DNA of 64,000 nucleotides from Viscum album (taxonomy: Eukaryota; Streptophyta; Magnoliopsida; Santalales; Viscaceae), in assembly GCA_963277665.1 (NCBI GenBank), contig OY728125.1, positions 1,717,478,889-1,717,542,888 on the forward strand, given 5' to 3'. Position 1 is the first letter of the stretch, and each line of letters opens with the position of its first letter. Below, piece by piece: positions 21,564 to 34,745 of the stretch. The notes beneath the pieces are model-generated. The model saw only the letters and a program-made list of their open reading frames with translations, did no database searches and had not been told where the DNA came from. Made by a program: the position numbers and the translations under genes.

Positions 21564-24500
21564 TGTGATTGACCATAATTTTAATATAATATTACCTTTA
21601 AATATGTCAATGTGTTTGATATTGTGAACCTCATATAATACTAAAATTAAATAAACAGTGTTTTATTTTGAAAAAATATAAATTTTTTATGATTGTCTCT
21701 TAAAACCAAAATATTGAATTATTAGTATAGAATATAAGTAAATACCTTATGAATTAAATAATACTCTTAATATAAATGAAAACAAATCAGTTTACCTAAA
21801 ATGAAAAATAAGATCATTTATTATTAAGAAAATTATTTTCTTAAAAGAATCATTTATACAATAAAAACATATATGTCATGAAAAATAAGATTACATATAA
21901 TGTTTTAAGCTATTAATAATTTTATAAAATTAATTTAGTTGGGAAATTATATTAAATATGAAAACGATCAGTCAATATTTTAATATTTCAATTAAAATAT
22001 ATTTTTTATTATGTTATATGATTTTATTAAAAAATTAATTGTTTAAATTATGGTATTTTTTTTAAAAAAATAAAACATATTTAGAAATTATATTTATCAA
22101 TAATGGATTTGTATGATTTTTTACCATTTTCAAAAATAGTTTATTTTTATTTGAAAAATTAATGATTTAAGAAAATTATAAATTCCATGATTTAATCACT
22201 ATGTTAGAATAAACTAATTTATTTGAGAACAATTAAAGTTATAAAATATGAAATAAAATAAAAAATATGATTTTTATATATTCATTAAACATATAAAACT
22301 AGGTGTAATCATTTTTAAGTCTATAGTTATATGTAAAACTAATATAAAAATTGGTTTTTATTTTCCCATTAAATGAAGTATATTATAGGTAAAGAATAAT
22401 TTTTATTATCTTTTAAAACGAAAAACTTTTTTTCATTTCATTATAAATAAAATTATAGATTTAAAATGAGTAACCCAATTAATTTTATCTTATATAAATT
22501 AAAATATTATACCAATTTATTTATAGTTTTTTATGAAATTACTTGTATTTAATTTAAAATTACTTTTCACAAAATTAGAATTGTATTTTGATAAAATAAT
22601 TTTGAAATTTTAAATTATAATTATTAATGTAAGTATAAATTTAAATAATAATATTTTTCATTAATATTAATTAATATGATAAGAAATTAATTACCATGGT
22701 ATTTGTAAATTAGGGATAATGTTAGAATTTAAATATAAAATCCCAAAAATATAAAAAAATACATAATAAAGTAGTAGATGATGTCTTCATGAACCCAAAA
22801 AATTTCCCTCACCTCTTTTTTGAATTTTGTGGAGTTTGAAACCTGAATAATAACATCCCATTATTTAAAATGTTATGTTTTCTCCCAAAACAGCTCATTC
22901 CTTCACATATAAAAGGGTAACATCATCAACACATCATGAAACACTTCCCCTTAAAATATATCCATGAAAATAATCCCATTTCTCACTCTATAACTCTATC
23001 CAGGGAATCTATTCCCATGGTCACTCATCGTATGCATAATGCTTTCAAATTCAAGGAGACTTCCTAGGAAATTTCATGTCTTTGACATGGTTATTATCAA
23101 CTACATAGTTTTCATTTAAATTATCTTCTATAAAATGTTATCTAGAAACACTAGTATAATAATATAATTATCATTTATATGCTATAACATTACAATATTA
23201 CTGTTAATATCATCATTTATTACAATACCCCATCCATTATGAAAAAACATTATAACTATTTTATGAGGACTACGACCTCTATTATATAACATGTTTTCTT
23301 TTCCTTTACTGATTTAAAATGTTTTATATACGGATGATAAAAAAGTATCAATAGTATTCTTGTAATATAATTAACTTCATTCTATATAAAATTTAATAAC
23401 AAATTAATGATACAACCAACAAACAATGTTTGACACCTTCATCGTTTAAAATAAATATTTGTATAGAATAATCCCTTATCAAAATTATATAATGTTATGA
23501 AATATATTACATCATATTCTATGCCCATAAAATTCTTTTAAATAAAACAAACAAATAGATAATAGTAAAATATTTCCACTTTATTGTTATTTTTTTACAA
23601 ACCCACCACAAAATCATTTATTAAATCATTGTATGTTTGTTTTTGAATAGTTTTAACAACATAATAGAAAAAACCTCTGAATTTATATATTGAATAACTA
23701 CAGGAATGAAAATAATAATATAATATGATATAAATGTGTAAATTAGTATTTTTGGTTATAAAGATATCATTATAATATTAAATTCATTAATTGAAAACAA
23801 TATATGATAATAAATAATCACTAAAACAAGAATGATACTGATTTCATATTAATGGATAAAAATTAAAACATGAATAAATAAAATTTAAATAAATAAAATA
23901 AATATAAATTATTAATAACATTAAATTTAATTATATATAAATTATTAAAATTGAATGAAGAATTAATAGAGACAATTTTATTCTGAAACTTGTATAAATG
24001 ATCAAATCATTAAGCACCATATGTGGAAAATCATTAGGATTCTTGTAGGTATTAGCTACATAACAAGATTATAAAAGAAGATAGATTTTTAAGGTAATTA
24101 ATAATTTTTTTACACTTATATATTTATGTTATATGTGGATATATTATGTTCATTGAATTCATGATATTAGGTAAGGTATTTTGTCTCAATTTCCATTCCA
24201 TCGAAGAAATATTGCTTTTAAAAATATCATTTTATTTTTTGGGTGTATATATAATAAATTTTGATAATTTTTATGCAATCCATTTTAATTAATTGTATGT
24301 TAATAGGAATTTCATGTTTTAACTCACAAAGGCCTCAAAAATATTTGTTACTGAAGCCACATCGCTTTTACTTATCTTATTTCTAATTCTATTGGACATA
24401 TAATAAATTCTATGAAAAGATTTTCCATTGAATGTTGTATTCTATTTCCATGGATATATTATACCATGACACATCTATTTTAATGAATTTAATATGCAAA
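21564..24500 (+). mobile_element. LTR E2, downstream partner of E1
   Basis: It is homologous to E1 from its first bases to at least 24170, with high divergence and many indels. A clear TATA box, ATATAAAAGGG, lies at 22908-22918. A shared GATCAAA(A/T)CATTAA block at 24000 matches 20719. The right end is uncertain. If E1 and E2 are the two LTRs of one element, nearly all its interior is gone, because E1 homology runs to within a few hundred bases of 21551. Confidence 0.6.
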
Positions 24501-26300
24501 ACATGATCCCTTATTCAAGTATCTAGTGAGTCGGTTATTTCCCTAGTAGTGAGGATTTTTCATAACTCAATATTCAATCATTGAGTTAAATTTGTTCATT
24601 GAATGTATTTTATATAAGTATTGTACATTATACCCTTTGATTATATTATTTTTTAATATAACATTGGTTTTTGTCAATATAAATTATCACAACATAAAAT
24701 ATTTAGAAAAAAATATAATCTTCTCAGGATGTGTCCTTTTTAAATAATCCACCATTTTTTTCCAAATGGATTATGATCATGTTATTCTAGTATTTAAAGA
24801 TTTATATACTCATTATTCAATATGCAATGAACATCACAATTTACATAACATTGATTATATAATGTTCACCTAAAACATATGATATAATTTTTATATTTGG
24901 TAAAGCATTGTAATTCAATATTTTTTTATTCAAATACATTTGATAATTATCCTATTGAAATTTTATTGTATATCTATACATAATCTTCTATCAGATGGAA
25001 TAAGATCGTGTTCTCCATTTAATTTACATGGGGAAAATTATTTTCATTATTTATGTGGATTTTTAATTTTTAATGATTATTGGGAACATAGATAGTTTAT
25101 TGTTTATTTATTTACTCTTATGGAAAATTAATTAGGCTTAAATAATTGATGGCTGGGCCTTGAAATTATATAGCCCCTCGATTCATAAAGAGAACTCACC
25201 AAAAAAATAAGTTGGAATTTATTGTATTCCTCTTTTAATATCATTATTTTGTATTTTTGCATGGCCCTGTAAACTATATGTATTTAATGTGTCTCGATGA
25301 AATGTAATGAACATGGTATAAGGATTTATTACCAAGTTCTTGATGTATGACATTAAATATTCCATTATTATTCTATCAGTGTTATTGATATCTATGATTT
25401 TATTTGTCATTGTGAATATAACATAATTTTAATTTCTTGTTGATTGAATATTCAGGTTGTTTGCCTATTACTTCTATAACTTTTATTTCATGTTTACTCA
25501 ATTATTAGTTTACTTATATGTTTCCCATAATTAATATTGATCTCACCACTTTTCATATTTCATTTTACAAAGATAAAGTGAATGGTAGTACATGAAACGT
25601 GTATATAAGGATAAAATGTGTGAATTAAGTTTAGGGATACAATGAATAATTTCTTGAATAAACATGTTTTATATAATATTGGAAAAAAATCCATTTGACA
25701 CAAAGAATATTAGATTTATTAGGTTATGTTTTTTTCGTTTTTCTATATACATCTAAACCTAAAAATTTACTTTATGTGTAATATATTATAATAGAATTTT
25801 TATTTATTAATTTAGAGTGGTTTTATATTGGATTTATGTGTTGGTATCAAGGACTGTAATATATAGTATGTTTTTATAAGACCCAGATCAAAGAGTTTTT
25901 CATGGGAATCACAATAATACCTTTTTGAATTCTCATGAGATATAGCCATATTTCTATCCTTGTGAAGGGAAACATAAGAAAGTGTTGAGCTAAAATGAAC
26001 AGTAAGGGAAATCCTATCAACATGCCATCAAGAGTTATATCATATGTGTATGAAAGAATTTGATCATGGGAGAAATATTCTACAGAAATGACTAATAATC
26101 ATAATGATTTATCTATAAGTGAAGATGGAAAGGGATGTAATCTCAACAGAACTTCACATACAATGGAAAAGAGTGTGTAAATAGGATATAAAATATAATT
26201 TCCATGGATCATATACATAATTATTTGACAGTGAATTTTGGAATTGGAGGAATCATATGTATTTATATTATTGTGAATATATCTTTCTATATATTGTTTT
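24500..26300. other. AT-rich region, nothing recognisable
   Basis: About 1.8 kb with no credible gene, LTR terminus or tandem repeat. Short open frames such as 25219-25410 and 26099-26365 are low-complexity and chance-length. The border with LTR F to the right is unresolved. Confidence 0.5.
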
Positions 26301-29300
26301 TTCTCATTCCAGTGAAAGTAGTTATTATATAACATTTTCATGCTGAATTGTGTGAATATAGTCAATCCTCAACATTTTTAGGCTTAATATTGTGAACATA
26401 GATAGTCTCTATCAATCTATTTATCCACATCACTACTTCATTAAGTATAAAATTTTAAACAATGAATTATAAAGTGATATAGTAACTCACCCTACGACAA
26501 CAAAACATATTTGTTCCACAAGAAAATTATCATTCAAAATATCATGAAAACCCATGGGATAGAAAATGGGTTTCATTTTTTGAAATCTTAAATAATTCAT
26601 TGATTGATAAAAAGTTTTTCACAAAAAATTATGATGATATCACTAAAATTGAATTGAATCATGTAAATTAGAGATACATAAAATTCAAACACCCCCAGTG
26701 GATTAGTTCCAAATAAAAATTTTATTCTTTATTCCTTAAAATTAGTTTCCAAATAAATAAATCCCAAATATAAAGTTTGGAAAATTATTCTGAAATCATA
26801 AAAGAGTTTTTATAAAAAAAATTTATATTCAGCATAAATTTAGTTGTTATGATTACATTTAATGGTAATTTATTTACTATGAAGAAAAAAACATTTAAAA
26901 TTTTTTCATTAAGCTGGTTCACAAATAATAGAGAATTTAAATTTCATAAAGGTTATAAATGTGCAGTATAAAATAGATAAACTAATTTTAAAAGGATGGA
27001 AAACCCCTTTTGGACATTTTGAAATAACCCTGTGGTAATCCCAATTTGAAAAAAGAACAAAAAAACCTAATTTTAAATTGGTGATAATGTAAATATTAAG
27101 GTAACATCAGTTAAAATTTAATTATGTTTCCAATAACAAATATGATCCTCATAGGGATGAAAAATCAAGATTGTGTTAGAACAATCAATTAAAAGAGTTG
27201 TAAATTACTATTAAAAATTTTAATTTCTTAAGAAATAATAGACTCATCATTTAACAATGGATTGATGGGAATATTGATTGGGCTACAATGTAATCTGTAA
27301 ATACCACATCAATCATCATAGTGTATAATAATTAAATTTTGAGTCATTATATTCAAGGAGTGATTATGATTGATGAAAAATATTTTAGTGAAAAAACACA
27401 TTACCTTTGTTACCACTTACATGAATGTTCTATAACATCCTAAAAACTAGAAAAATAATCATAATTATATATTTTATAATGATATTCATAGAAATACCAT
27501 TTTATATAATTCACTTATTATTATTTTCTATTATAATATTTGTTAGTTATCTAATATTATTATCATCCAGTGTTATTAAATTTAATAGTTTCACACAATA
27601 TATTTGATTTTAAATTTTGAACTCATTATTTTATACCATGTTTTTCATTTCTAGGAAATATAATCAACTAAAATATATTTTAAATAATGACACTTAATTT
27701 TATAATTCCTTTATATTTGGGGTTTTTATGGTTCTTGATGATGAAATTTGAGATTAATTGTTTTTCAGTTATTTATAAATAATGATGGATTACCTAATAA
27801 TAATCATTAATTCAAATGTTACACATAAATAAAATTATTAAATATATTTATTAATTTATTATAATATATATTTTAAAAATTTTAATTTTACAACATTCAA
27901 TAAAGGTGGATGTGAAAGATTGATAATATTATTCCATGGATGTGGTAGTCTGTACAAATGTGCGCATAATGATTTAATTTCCCAAAAATGTATAAAAAGG
28001 GTTAATATGGTTTATTATTTTTAGGAGCTAATTTTTTTTATAAATTTAATAATTATATATTAACTTACTTATTAGAAGCATACATCATTGGTGGTGATGA
28101 AAAATGAAAAAAAAATTATGGTGGTGGTGGTAATCCACAAAAATCAAATGATTTCTCATTCTACTTTTCTTAAGTGTTATGAAATAGGATGTTAGTATTT
28201 ATTACCATAATAAAAAAAATTAAATTTAAAATAAATATGGGAGTCATATTATTATATTGGAAGATTAAAATTTCATATGGAATGATAATATGAAATAATG
28301 TTAGCGAAATGATTGATCTTATGTTTAGAAATTTAAAATTTCTTGGAGGATTTCTTCAAATGGAATAAATGATGATACTTTTTTCCAACCAAAATATTGT
28401 AAGGGTTAAACAATGTGACATGGTAAGGAAGTATGGAATGTTTTTGAAGTGAATCCAAAATTTTATTAACTTATTAAAGGTGTGATGAGAGGTCCCTTTT
28501 ATTGGTGTTGAAAATATCATTTTTCAAATATTTAAACTTAATAAAACTAGAGAACATGATAAACATGTGGAGTGGTTACAAAGTAATATTTTATTGAGTG
28601 GTGGGTTATATAAGGTCTATGATATCTACACCACTAAATTAGTAATATTTTATTATTTTTCAATCTATTTATGTATTGAATTATTAATTTTATCATTGAA
28701 ATTTTACCACATTAATTATTTTTTAGAAAAGAAAACATAGATTTTATGACAAAAAATAATGTTTTCATTATTAGATAACTTTGAAAGAGTTATTTTAATT
28801 TTAAAATCCATTTAGTTTGATTAATTTTATAAATATTTCATAAAGTAATTCTAACATAATAACAGTATAATTTGTATAAATAATAGTTTGAGAAAAATAT
28901 TATATGTGTTTTAAAATATCATATTTTGGTTTATACAATATAAACAAAAATAAATTATAAAATAAATATTTTTTAGAAATAAATTTAATAATTTTCAATT
29001 TCCAACTTATATACAAATAATTTCATAAAAGTTGCAACATGAGTATATATGACTATTCAACTAGAAATTAGTTTTTTTAAAAAGAATATCAAAATTTATT
29101 GAAATATAATTTAATCCATATAATCTGCTAAAATATTTTGATTTTATCTTTTTCAAATACTAAAATTTATCGATTTATATTTTAAATAAAATCCATGCAT
29201 GTAAAGAAATAATATTATTATTGAAACAAGATGTTAGAAAATACTACGTGTTTTAACCAAATTATCGTATCATTTTATAATGTAAAATATTTTAATATAT

Positions 29301-30197
29301 TTATTCATATATAATAATATTTTAAAAGGGTCGAATTTAATTTCTTAGTATATAATATAAAATACTAATAAAAACTTTCATTGAAAATAATGAGTATTTT
29401 TATGCTAAATATGATTTAGCAAGTAAAATTATTAAATTATATCCTAAAATTTAATTTTACTACTCGATTAATATTAAAATATTAATTGCAATTTTTATAT
29501 ACACTATATCATAATTTAAAAAATATATTAATAGCTATTCCAAACAAATAATTGAATATATCTATATTATATTTTAATTTCATATTTTTATATTATTATG
29601 AGTTATATTTTTAAAAAATTTACTATATATAAATACACAAAATCCATATACCTATAAGATATATGAAAAATGAAAATATTTTAATGGCCATATTTTCAAT
29701 GAACATATTATAAACAACCATTTTTTCAATGAATAGATATTTTAATGTATATATTTATAATTAATAAATTCATTACATTGACATTTCCCACTTCAAATGT
29801 TTGTATTTTAGATCTCACTACCTGATTTCCCCTTTCATGTAATTCTTCTAGAATTTTGGGTTTGTTTTAGTATTGGTTATTCATAAAGATGATGGTGGCC
29901 TAGGGGAGTTTATAGTTATAAATAAGTTATTCTATTCAATTAATTTCCACCATTCCTTTTTTATTGTATTAATGTATGATACCATCCCTAATGTGTAATA
30001 ATACATTAAATGTGATATATAGTTTCATATAACTTCTTCTCAATGTTATATTATAATTGAACTACGAATAATTAAATTTTTACGTGTCTTTAATGGAATA
30101 ATATCTAATATTTTATTATTATTTTTGGATGTATAAAGTAAAACTATTTATAATTATAGGAAAAAAATTAATGGTTCCAGAAACCAGGGATATTACA
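26300..30197 (-). mobile_element. Minus-strand LTR F (3' LTR), left end approximate
   Basis: On the minus strand it begins TGTAATATCCCTGG at 30197, preceded by a purine tract. About 1.7 kb in, the minus strand reads CAATAAAAGGGACC (plus 28489-28502), in the position of the TATA block of S and B. About 0.5 kb further, plus-strand 27930-27965 is a reversed, decayed CGTACG module: the minus strand reads GCGCACATTTGTACAGAC then TACC. These three landmarks in correct order and spacing identify the same LTR superfamily. The left limit is inferred from the length of S. Confidence 0.6.
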
Positions 30198-30206
30198 TTC
30201 TTCCCC
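30198..30206 (-). other. Polypurine tract of element F
   Basis: TTCTTCCCC on the plus strand is GGGGAAGAA on the minus strand, directly before TGTAATATCCC. It places the F interior to the right and the 3' LTR to the left. Confidence 0.65.
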
Positions 30207-31560
30207 ATTAAATAAATTATGTCTTTGGAATTTTATTCATCACATTCCAATGATGATAGAATATGGTCGATTAATGGTACCCATAAATCTGTGTATAATT
30301 TCTAGAGAAATTATATCATTACCAACTTATGTGACATATATTTTTCCTCATAATTGGCTTGTCCCTAATATTCCGTTTTTATGTAACCACTTAATAAAAA
30401 AGTTTATCACTAATCATCATTGCATCAATATAATTTCATAGGTTGATATAAATTGTAAATACCATAATCAATAAAATATTTATTCCTCCATGTAGAGAGG
30501 AGAATCAATTCCCAAAATCACATTGCATGTATATATAGTAAATATAACATGATTTTCATAAGGAAAATTCCTAAAAATATAAAATTGGAATTCAATGGTC
30601 ATACTAATAGAATATTTATCCAATAATAAAATAATTCTGAATTTTATTTAAAAATATTTGAAAAAATCATATATGCACTAAATTTCTTAAAATAAAATTC
30701 TTTCAAGAAGATTAAAACACTTCATTGAAGGGTATATTAAACTAATATATTTGCATCATATTTGGGAATAATGTTTCCTAGGTATTCCATTGTCCTTGTA
30801 GTCTTGCAGATTGGTTATGATTATATTCTTTGTTGGTCAATGGATTAAGGAACTGACATGGATATTTCAAAATTAAAGAAGCATAATTCAATGAACTATC
30901 AATTTTATATTAGGATTAAATTTATTTAAATAATTAATGTTAACAAAACACATTATTTATCCTTGACTATTTGATGAAGAGTGACCATATCTCAAAAAAA
31001 TAATACATCATTCAATCTCATCATGTAAATTATCTAACTTATTATTTGTTCATTTTTATTATGATGTAAATTTAATATTATTTCAGTCAACATCTTCATC
31101 ACATGGTCATTGATGACACTCCAACCTTATCTTTTTTTTTGTGTTTTCAACATTGACTATATTCACATTATTAAGAGTATTTTATGATATATGGTGTGGA
31201 ATAATCAATAGGTTTCTCACTCCAGAAAGCAAAATTATCCACCATTAGTGGATGTAGTCCCCATATTTTCCCTCAATATTATGGTTCCATCTAGTTCAAT
31301 CAATTATTAAAAAAAATGGTTAACATCAGTCATGAAATAATATATATATCTTGGATTTTACAAATCAATATAATAAAATTGATTCATCGTTAAAAAAATA
31401 TACCTTTATCATCTAATAGGAATTTTATTCTATCAGTTCAAATAATATAATATTCATTAAAAATAGGATACATTAACTTGTGTTATCTAATAATTTTCAT
31501 TCAAGTCCCTCAATGTAATTATAAAATAAATCTTTTATTGGGAATTTTAAAGATATAGTG
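30207..31560 (-). pseudogene. Possible pol 3' remnant of element F
   Basis: The first 200 bases inside the polypurine tract read on the minus strand as ANYEEKYMSHKLVM, then YTDLWVPLIDHILSSLECDE. This resembles the end of a chromovirus integrase (Y-E-E-K-P...I-P-L-V-K-V-L-W...E-E-A-T-W-E). Near 30870 the minus strand gives FNFEISMSVP, loosely like W-x-W-E-x-I-S-M-D-F. Most of the rest shows no similarity that I can defend. The location next to a polypurine tract favours a pol remnant. An alternative is chance similarity in AT-rich sequence. Confidence 0.35.
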
Positions 31561-34454
31561 ATCAACCAAAGACTATTTAAATAGAGTGTCTAGTCAGGAG
31601 TCCAGTCTTAGGCCCACTAATTTTCCACAAATTTGATGATCATGTCAATGCCCAACCAATTTTTTGGGGGTAATTAAACCTTAGTGAATATGTGATATAG
31701 AATTATCTACTTCAAAAATGATAACCCTAGAGTCCAGGATCAACCAAAGAATCTATCACGATGAATTGGGATATAATCACTATAGAAAGTAGTTTCTTCT
31801 AGTATCTCTTTATCTTATCTTTATAGTTTGATAGATCATCATGTAATGGTTGGATCTAGACTCAGTTTTATGGGATCTAATTTAAAGTTTCTGTTATTAG
31901 ATGTCACTTTAATTGTTCATTGTTGGTGTTCTCTGTTGTGGGTGTTGTGCAATAGGATCCATTGATTTAATGTTTGGTTGTTCCATATGTAGTTTTCATT
32001 CAACTGAACACCTATATTTTTTGTTTTATTTATAAATTCTATTTAAATGATACATAACCATTTCTTTTTGATGATACTATATTTTATTTTAAATGGGCAT
32101 GAGATTGGAGAAAAATCCCAATTTCAAAGGAATAGAAATTATGGGGTGAATTTTGTTAAAAAACATGCATTATTTTGAAATTGTTTTGATAAAATGATTT
32201 GATATTGATCTTGATAAAATTTAATAAATTGGGACGTTATTTTAAATGGAATAGATTGATGGAAAAAATGATTTTATTTTGAAATGAGATTTCATGTTGA
32301 AAAATGAAATTGGGAAATTATACTATGGAATAACTTGAAATGATTGATGTAAAACAAGATGAATTTATTAAATAATTGAAGAAAATGTTATCATGGGTAT
32401 TTATTGGTTATAAGGACAAGAATCCTAGGATATTGCCTCCATTAATATGTATTGAAGATAAAAATTATTACTTCCAAAACTATGGAGTCCATTCCTATAA
32501 TGGGTTCATATTTCATCCCGATTCACATTGTACCGAGGAAAAAAGTTGTTCGATGGACAATATCTAATTTATTTCAATTATAGTGTTTCACATTGGTTTT
32601 ATCATTTCATTTCAACATGATTTACATCATGAAAATTTTTAGTGGGCAAGATGGTTGTATCGGGACATGGCAGTGTGTCCTTTTTATATTACAAAGGAGA
32701 TGCCATAGTTAAATTCTCATAGAGGATGATTGCAGGGGGTTGATTGACTGTGAAATTGGCCCATGTAGTGTACAAAGTCCATTTATGGTCTCAAATGGGT
32801 ATATTCACAAATCCAAAAACACACAACAAACCTTTTATCCATGATTCATTGACATAATTTCCAAAGGCCAGTGCCTATTGAATGATTTGGCCAATGAAAC
32901 TTAAGGACTCCCTTAGTCGAGAGGATGGGATGTCACGATTATCACACCCTTTTAGGAGGAATTGTTTCCTACTATAGGACTCTTTTATATATTTAATATA
33001 TGCTCATATGCTCATGAATCCTTGGTTTTTTCTCAAGAATTTTTCCATAGATTACCCCTAGGTTGCGAGATCAATATGAAATATACATGGGTTCAAAATC
33101 ATCTGTATGTATCTAAGGTTCTCCATTGAAAAATAAATTTGTATGTATTCAAGGATATTCATCAATGTTACTCATTTGTGGAAACATTATTTATTCTCTG
33201 GTCTTTTATCGAGATGATGACGAGTTGATCTGAATGATGAGGAACTCCAGAGTTTATCATCATCCAAAGGGGGAAAAGAGATTGTTCGGATATTGGGATC
33301 AATCCCATAAGATGGGCTTCCTACGTATCCTCGTGAGATGAATATATTCCACATAGTTCGGATTGAGATGGGGCATAAAAATTCTAGGATGCATTTTTAT
33401 GTGGGCATGAATGGGGATTACACATGGGAGCTGCCCATTTTTGAGGAAGAAGTCAGAGCTTTATTCTAAAGAAGATACCCAAACGAGATTAGGGGTATTT
33501 TATTGGGACTTACTTTTTAAGGGAATTTCCCTTGAGCTTAGGCCTCAGCGAGGCATCATAAGTTTCAGGGTCAGAGTAGGAATCAGATTTCTCAAAGATC
33601 ATTGAATTTGGGGATTATACCTAAAAGGAGGCCCATGTTTTTGGTACCATGGTGATGATATCAAATCACAATGATTTGAATGTTTGGTTGGGGAATACAC
33701 CTAGAAGGATTACCATGTTTTGAGGCTATGTGAATATTACTATCATCACCATCCTCTAAGACCATGTGAGTTATTGTCGGTGTAAGAAACAAGAGGAGGT
33801 AGTGGATCTAAATATCACATGTACCACACAATGTGTTGATAGATGGCACTGAAGCCCATTGGGAGAGAGAGGGGGGATTTAAATGTGCCAATTTCCTCTC
33901 ACTTTTTGATATCTTGGATAGTCACATTTCTAAATATATCTATACATGTCTTGGGATATGCCTAAGTAAATCAAGAGTTCCACCACCAATGAAAAGGTCA
34001 GGGAATTACCTCAGAGAGATCACCCTAAATTGAGTTATCGAAAATGGGTAAAGCATTTATTCCAATTAAATCAGAAAGAATTATGATCCCTTTGTCTTGT
34101 TAGTGGTCCCTCATTGAATGGAAAAGCCAATTATTACCCTTGATCCCTATAACATGATGTTTTTATGAGTATTCCAAGGTTTTTCTCTAGGTTTCCAAGG
34201 GAATGTAAACATAATGACATTCTCAAGGTCCACAATCTTTCTAGGATTACCCATGTTACTCCACTTACCATGGGAATGTAAAATCTGAACGATGCATTGA
34301 TGCACGTGATAGTTCTAACATATGTGTCATGTGGCTTTGGAGGAGGCCTTGGCCTAATGCCAATGGATTAGTTGAAATAGGGGATTTGGAGGATGGAATG
34401 GAAATAGAAGTGCATGATCTAGACTAGAAGGCGGAAAGCCTAAAGGTACCCAAT
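31561..34454. other. Non-coding flank, possibly the 3' LTR region of element C
   Basis: Base composition rises here from extreme AT, marking a change of element. The duplicated phrase GATCAACCAAAGA occurs at 31560 and 31740. At 33315-33365 the sequence GGGCTTCCTACGTATCCTCG, followed about 30 bases later by CACATAGTTCGG, resembles a phrase I associate with LTRs of Tat-type elements; this is recollection, not a database result. There is no coding sequence that I can support (open frames at 32376, 33411 and 33833 lack domains). If C ends with an LTR on this side, it should lie here. Confidence 0.4.
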
Positions 34455-34745
34455 TCCACAAACCACCTATTCATGTGGGTTGGAGTACCATCCACATGGT
34501 GCATTGCTATTCGGGTGGAGGGGTTGTCCACATATTGATGTTGTATGTAAACCTAGAGTTTATCTGCATACTGAGGTGGTACGTAGGCCTTGATGTCATC
34601 TGCTTACAAAGGTGGTATGAAGACCTAGATGTGGTCCATGTACCGAGGTGGTATGTGGTGATGAAGTCCATTCATGTAGAAGGACGCTATGTGGGGAAGG
34701 GTGTTTTCCATATATCGATGTGCTATGAGGTATACAAGATTAGAA
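34455..34745. repeat. 36-bp minisatellite, about seven to eight units
   Basis: Clean 36-bp units start at 34491, 34527, 34563, 34599, 34635, 34671 and 34707, with a partial one before. Core: T-C-(C/T)-A/G-C/T-A, then a GAGGTGGTA(T/C)GT segment. The period is exactly 12 codons. The plus strand is open through the array (34475-34822) with repeats like RWYVGLDVICLQ. The minus strand would read DIKAYVPPQYAD-type repeats, but with stops in some units. Strand of any original coding use is unclear. Confidence 0.9.
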
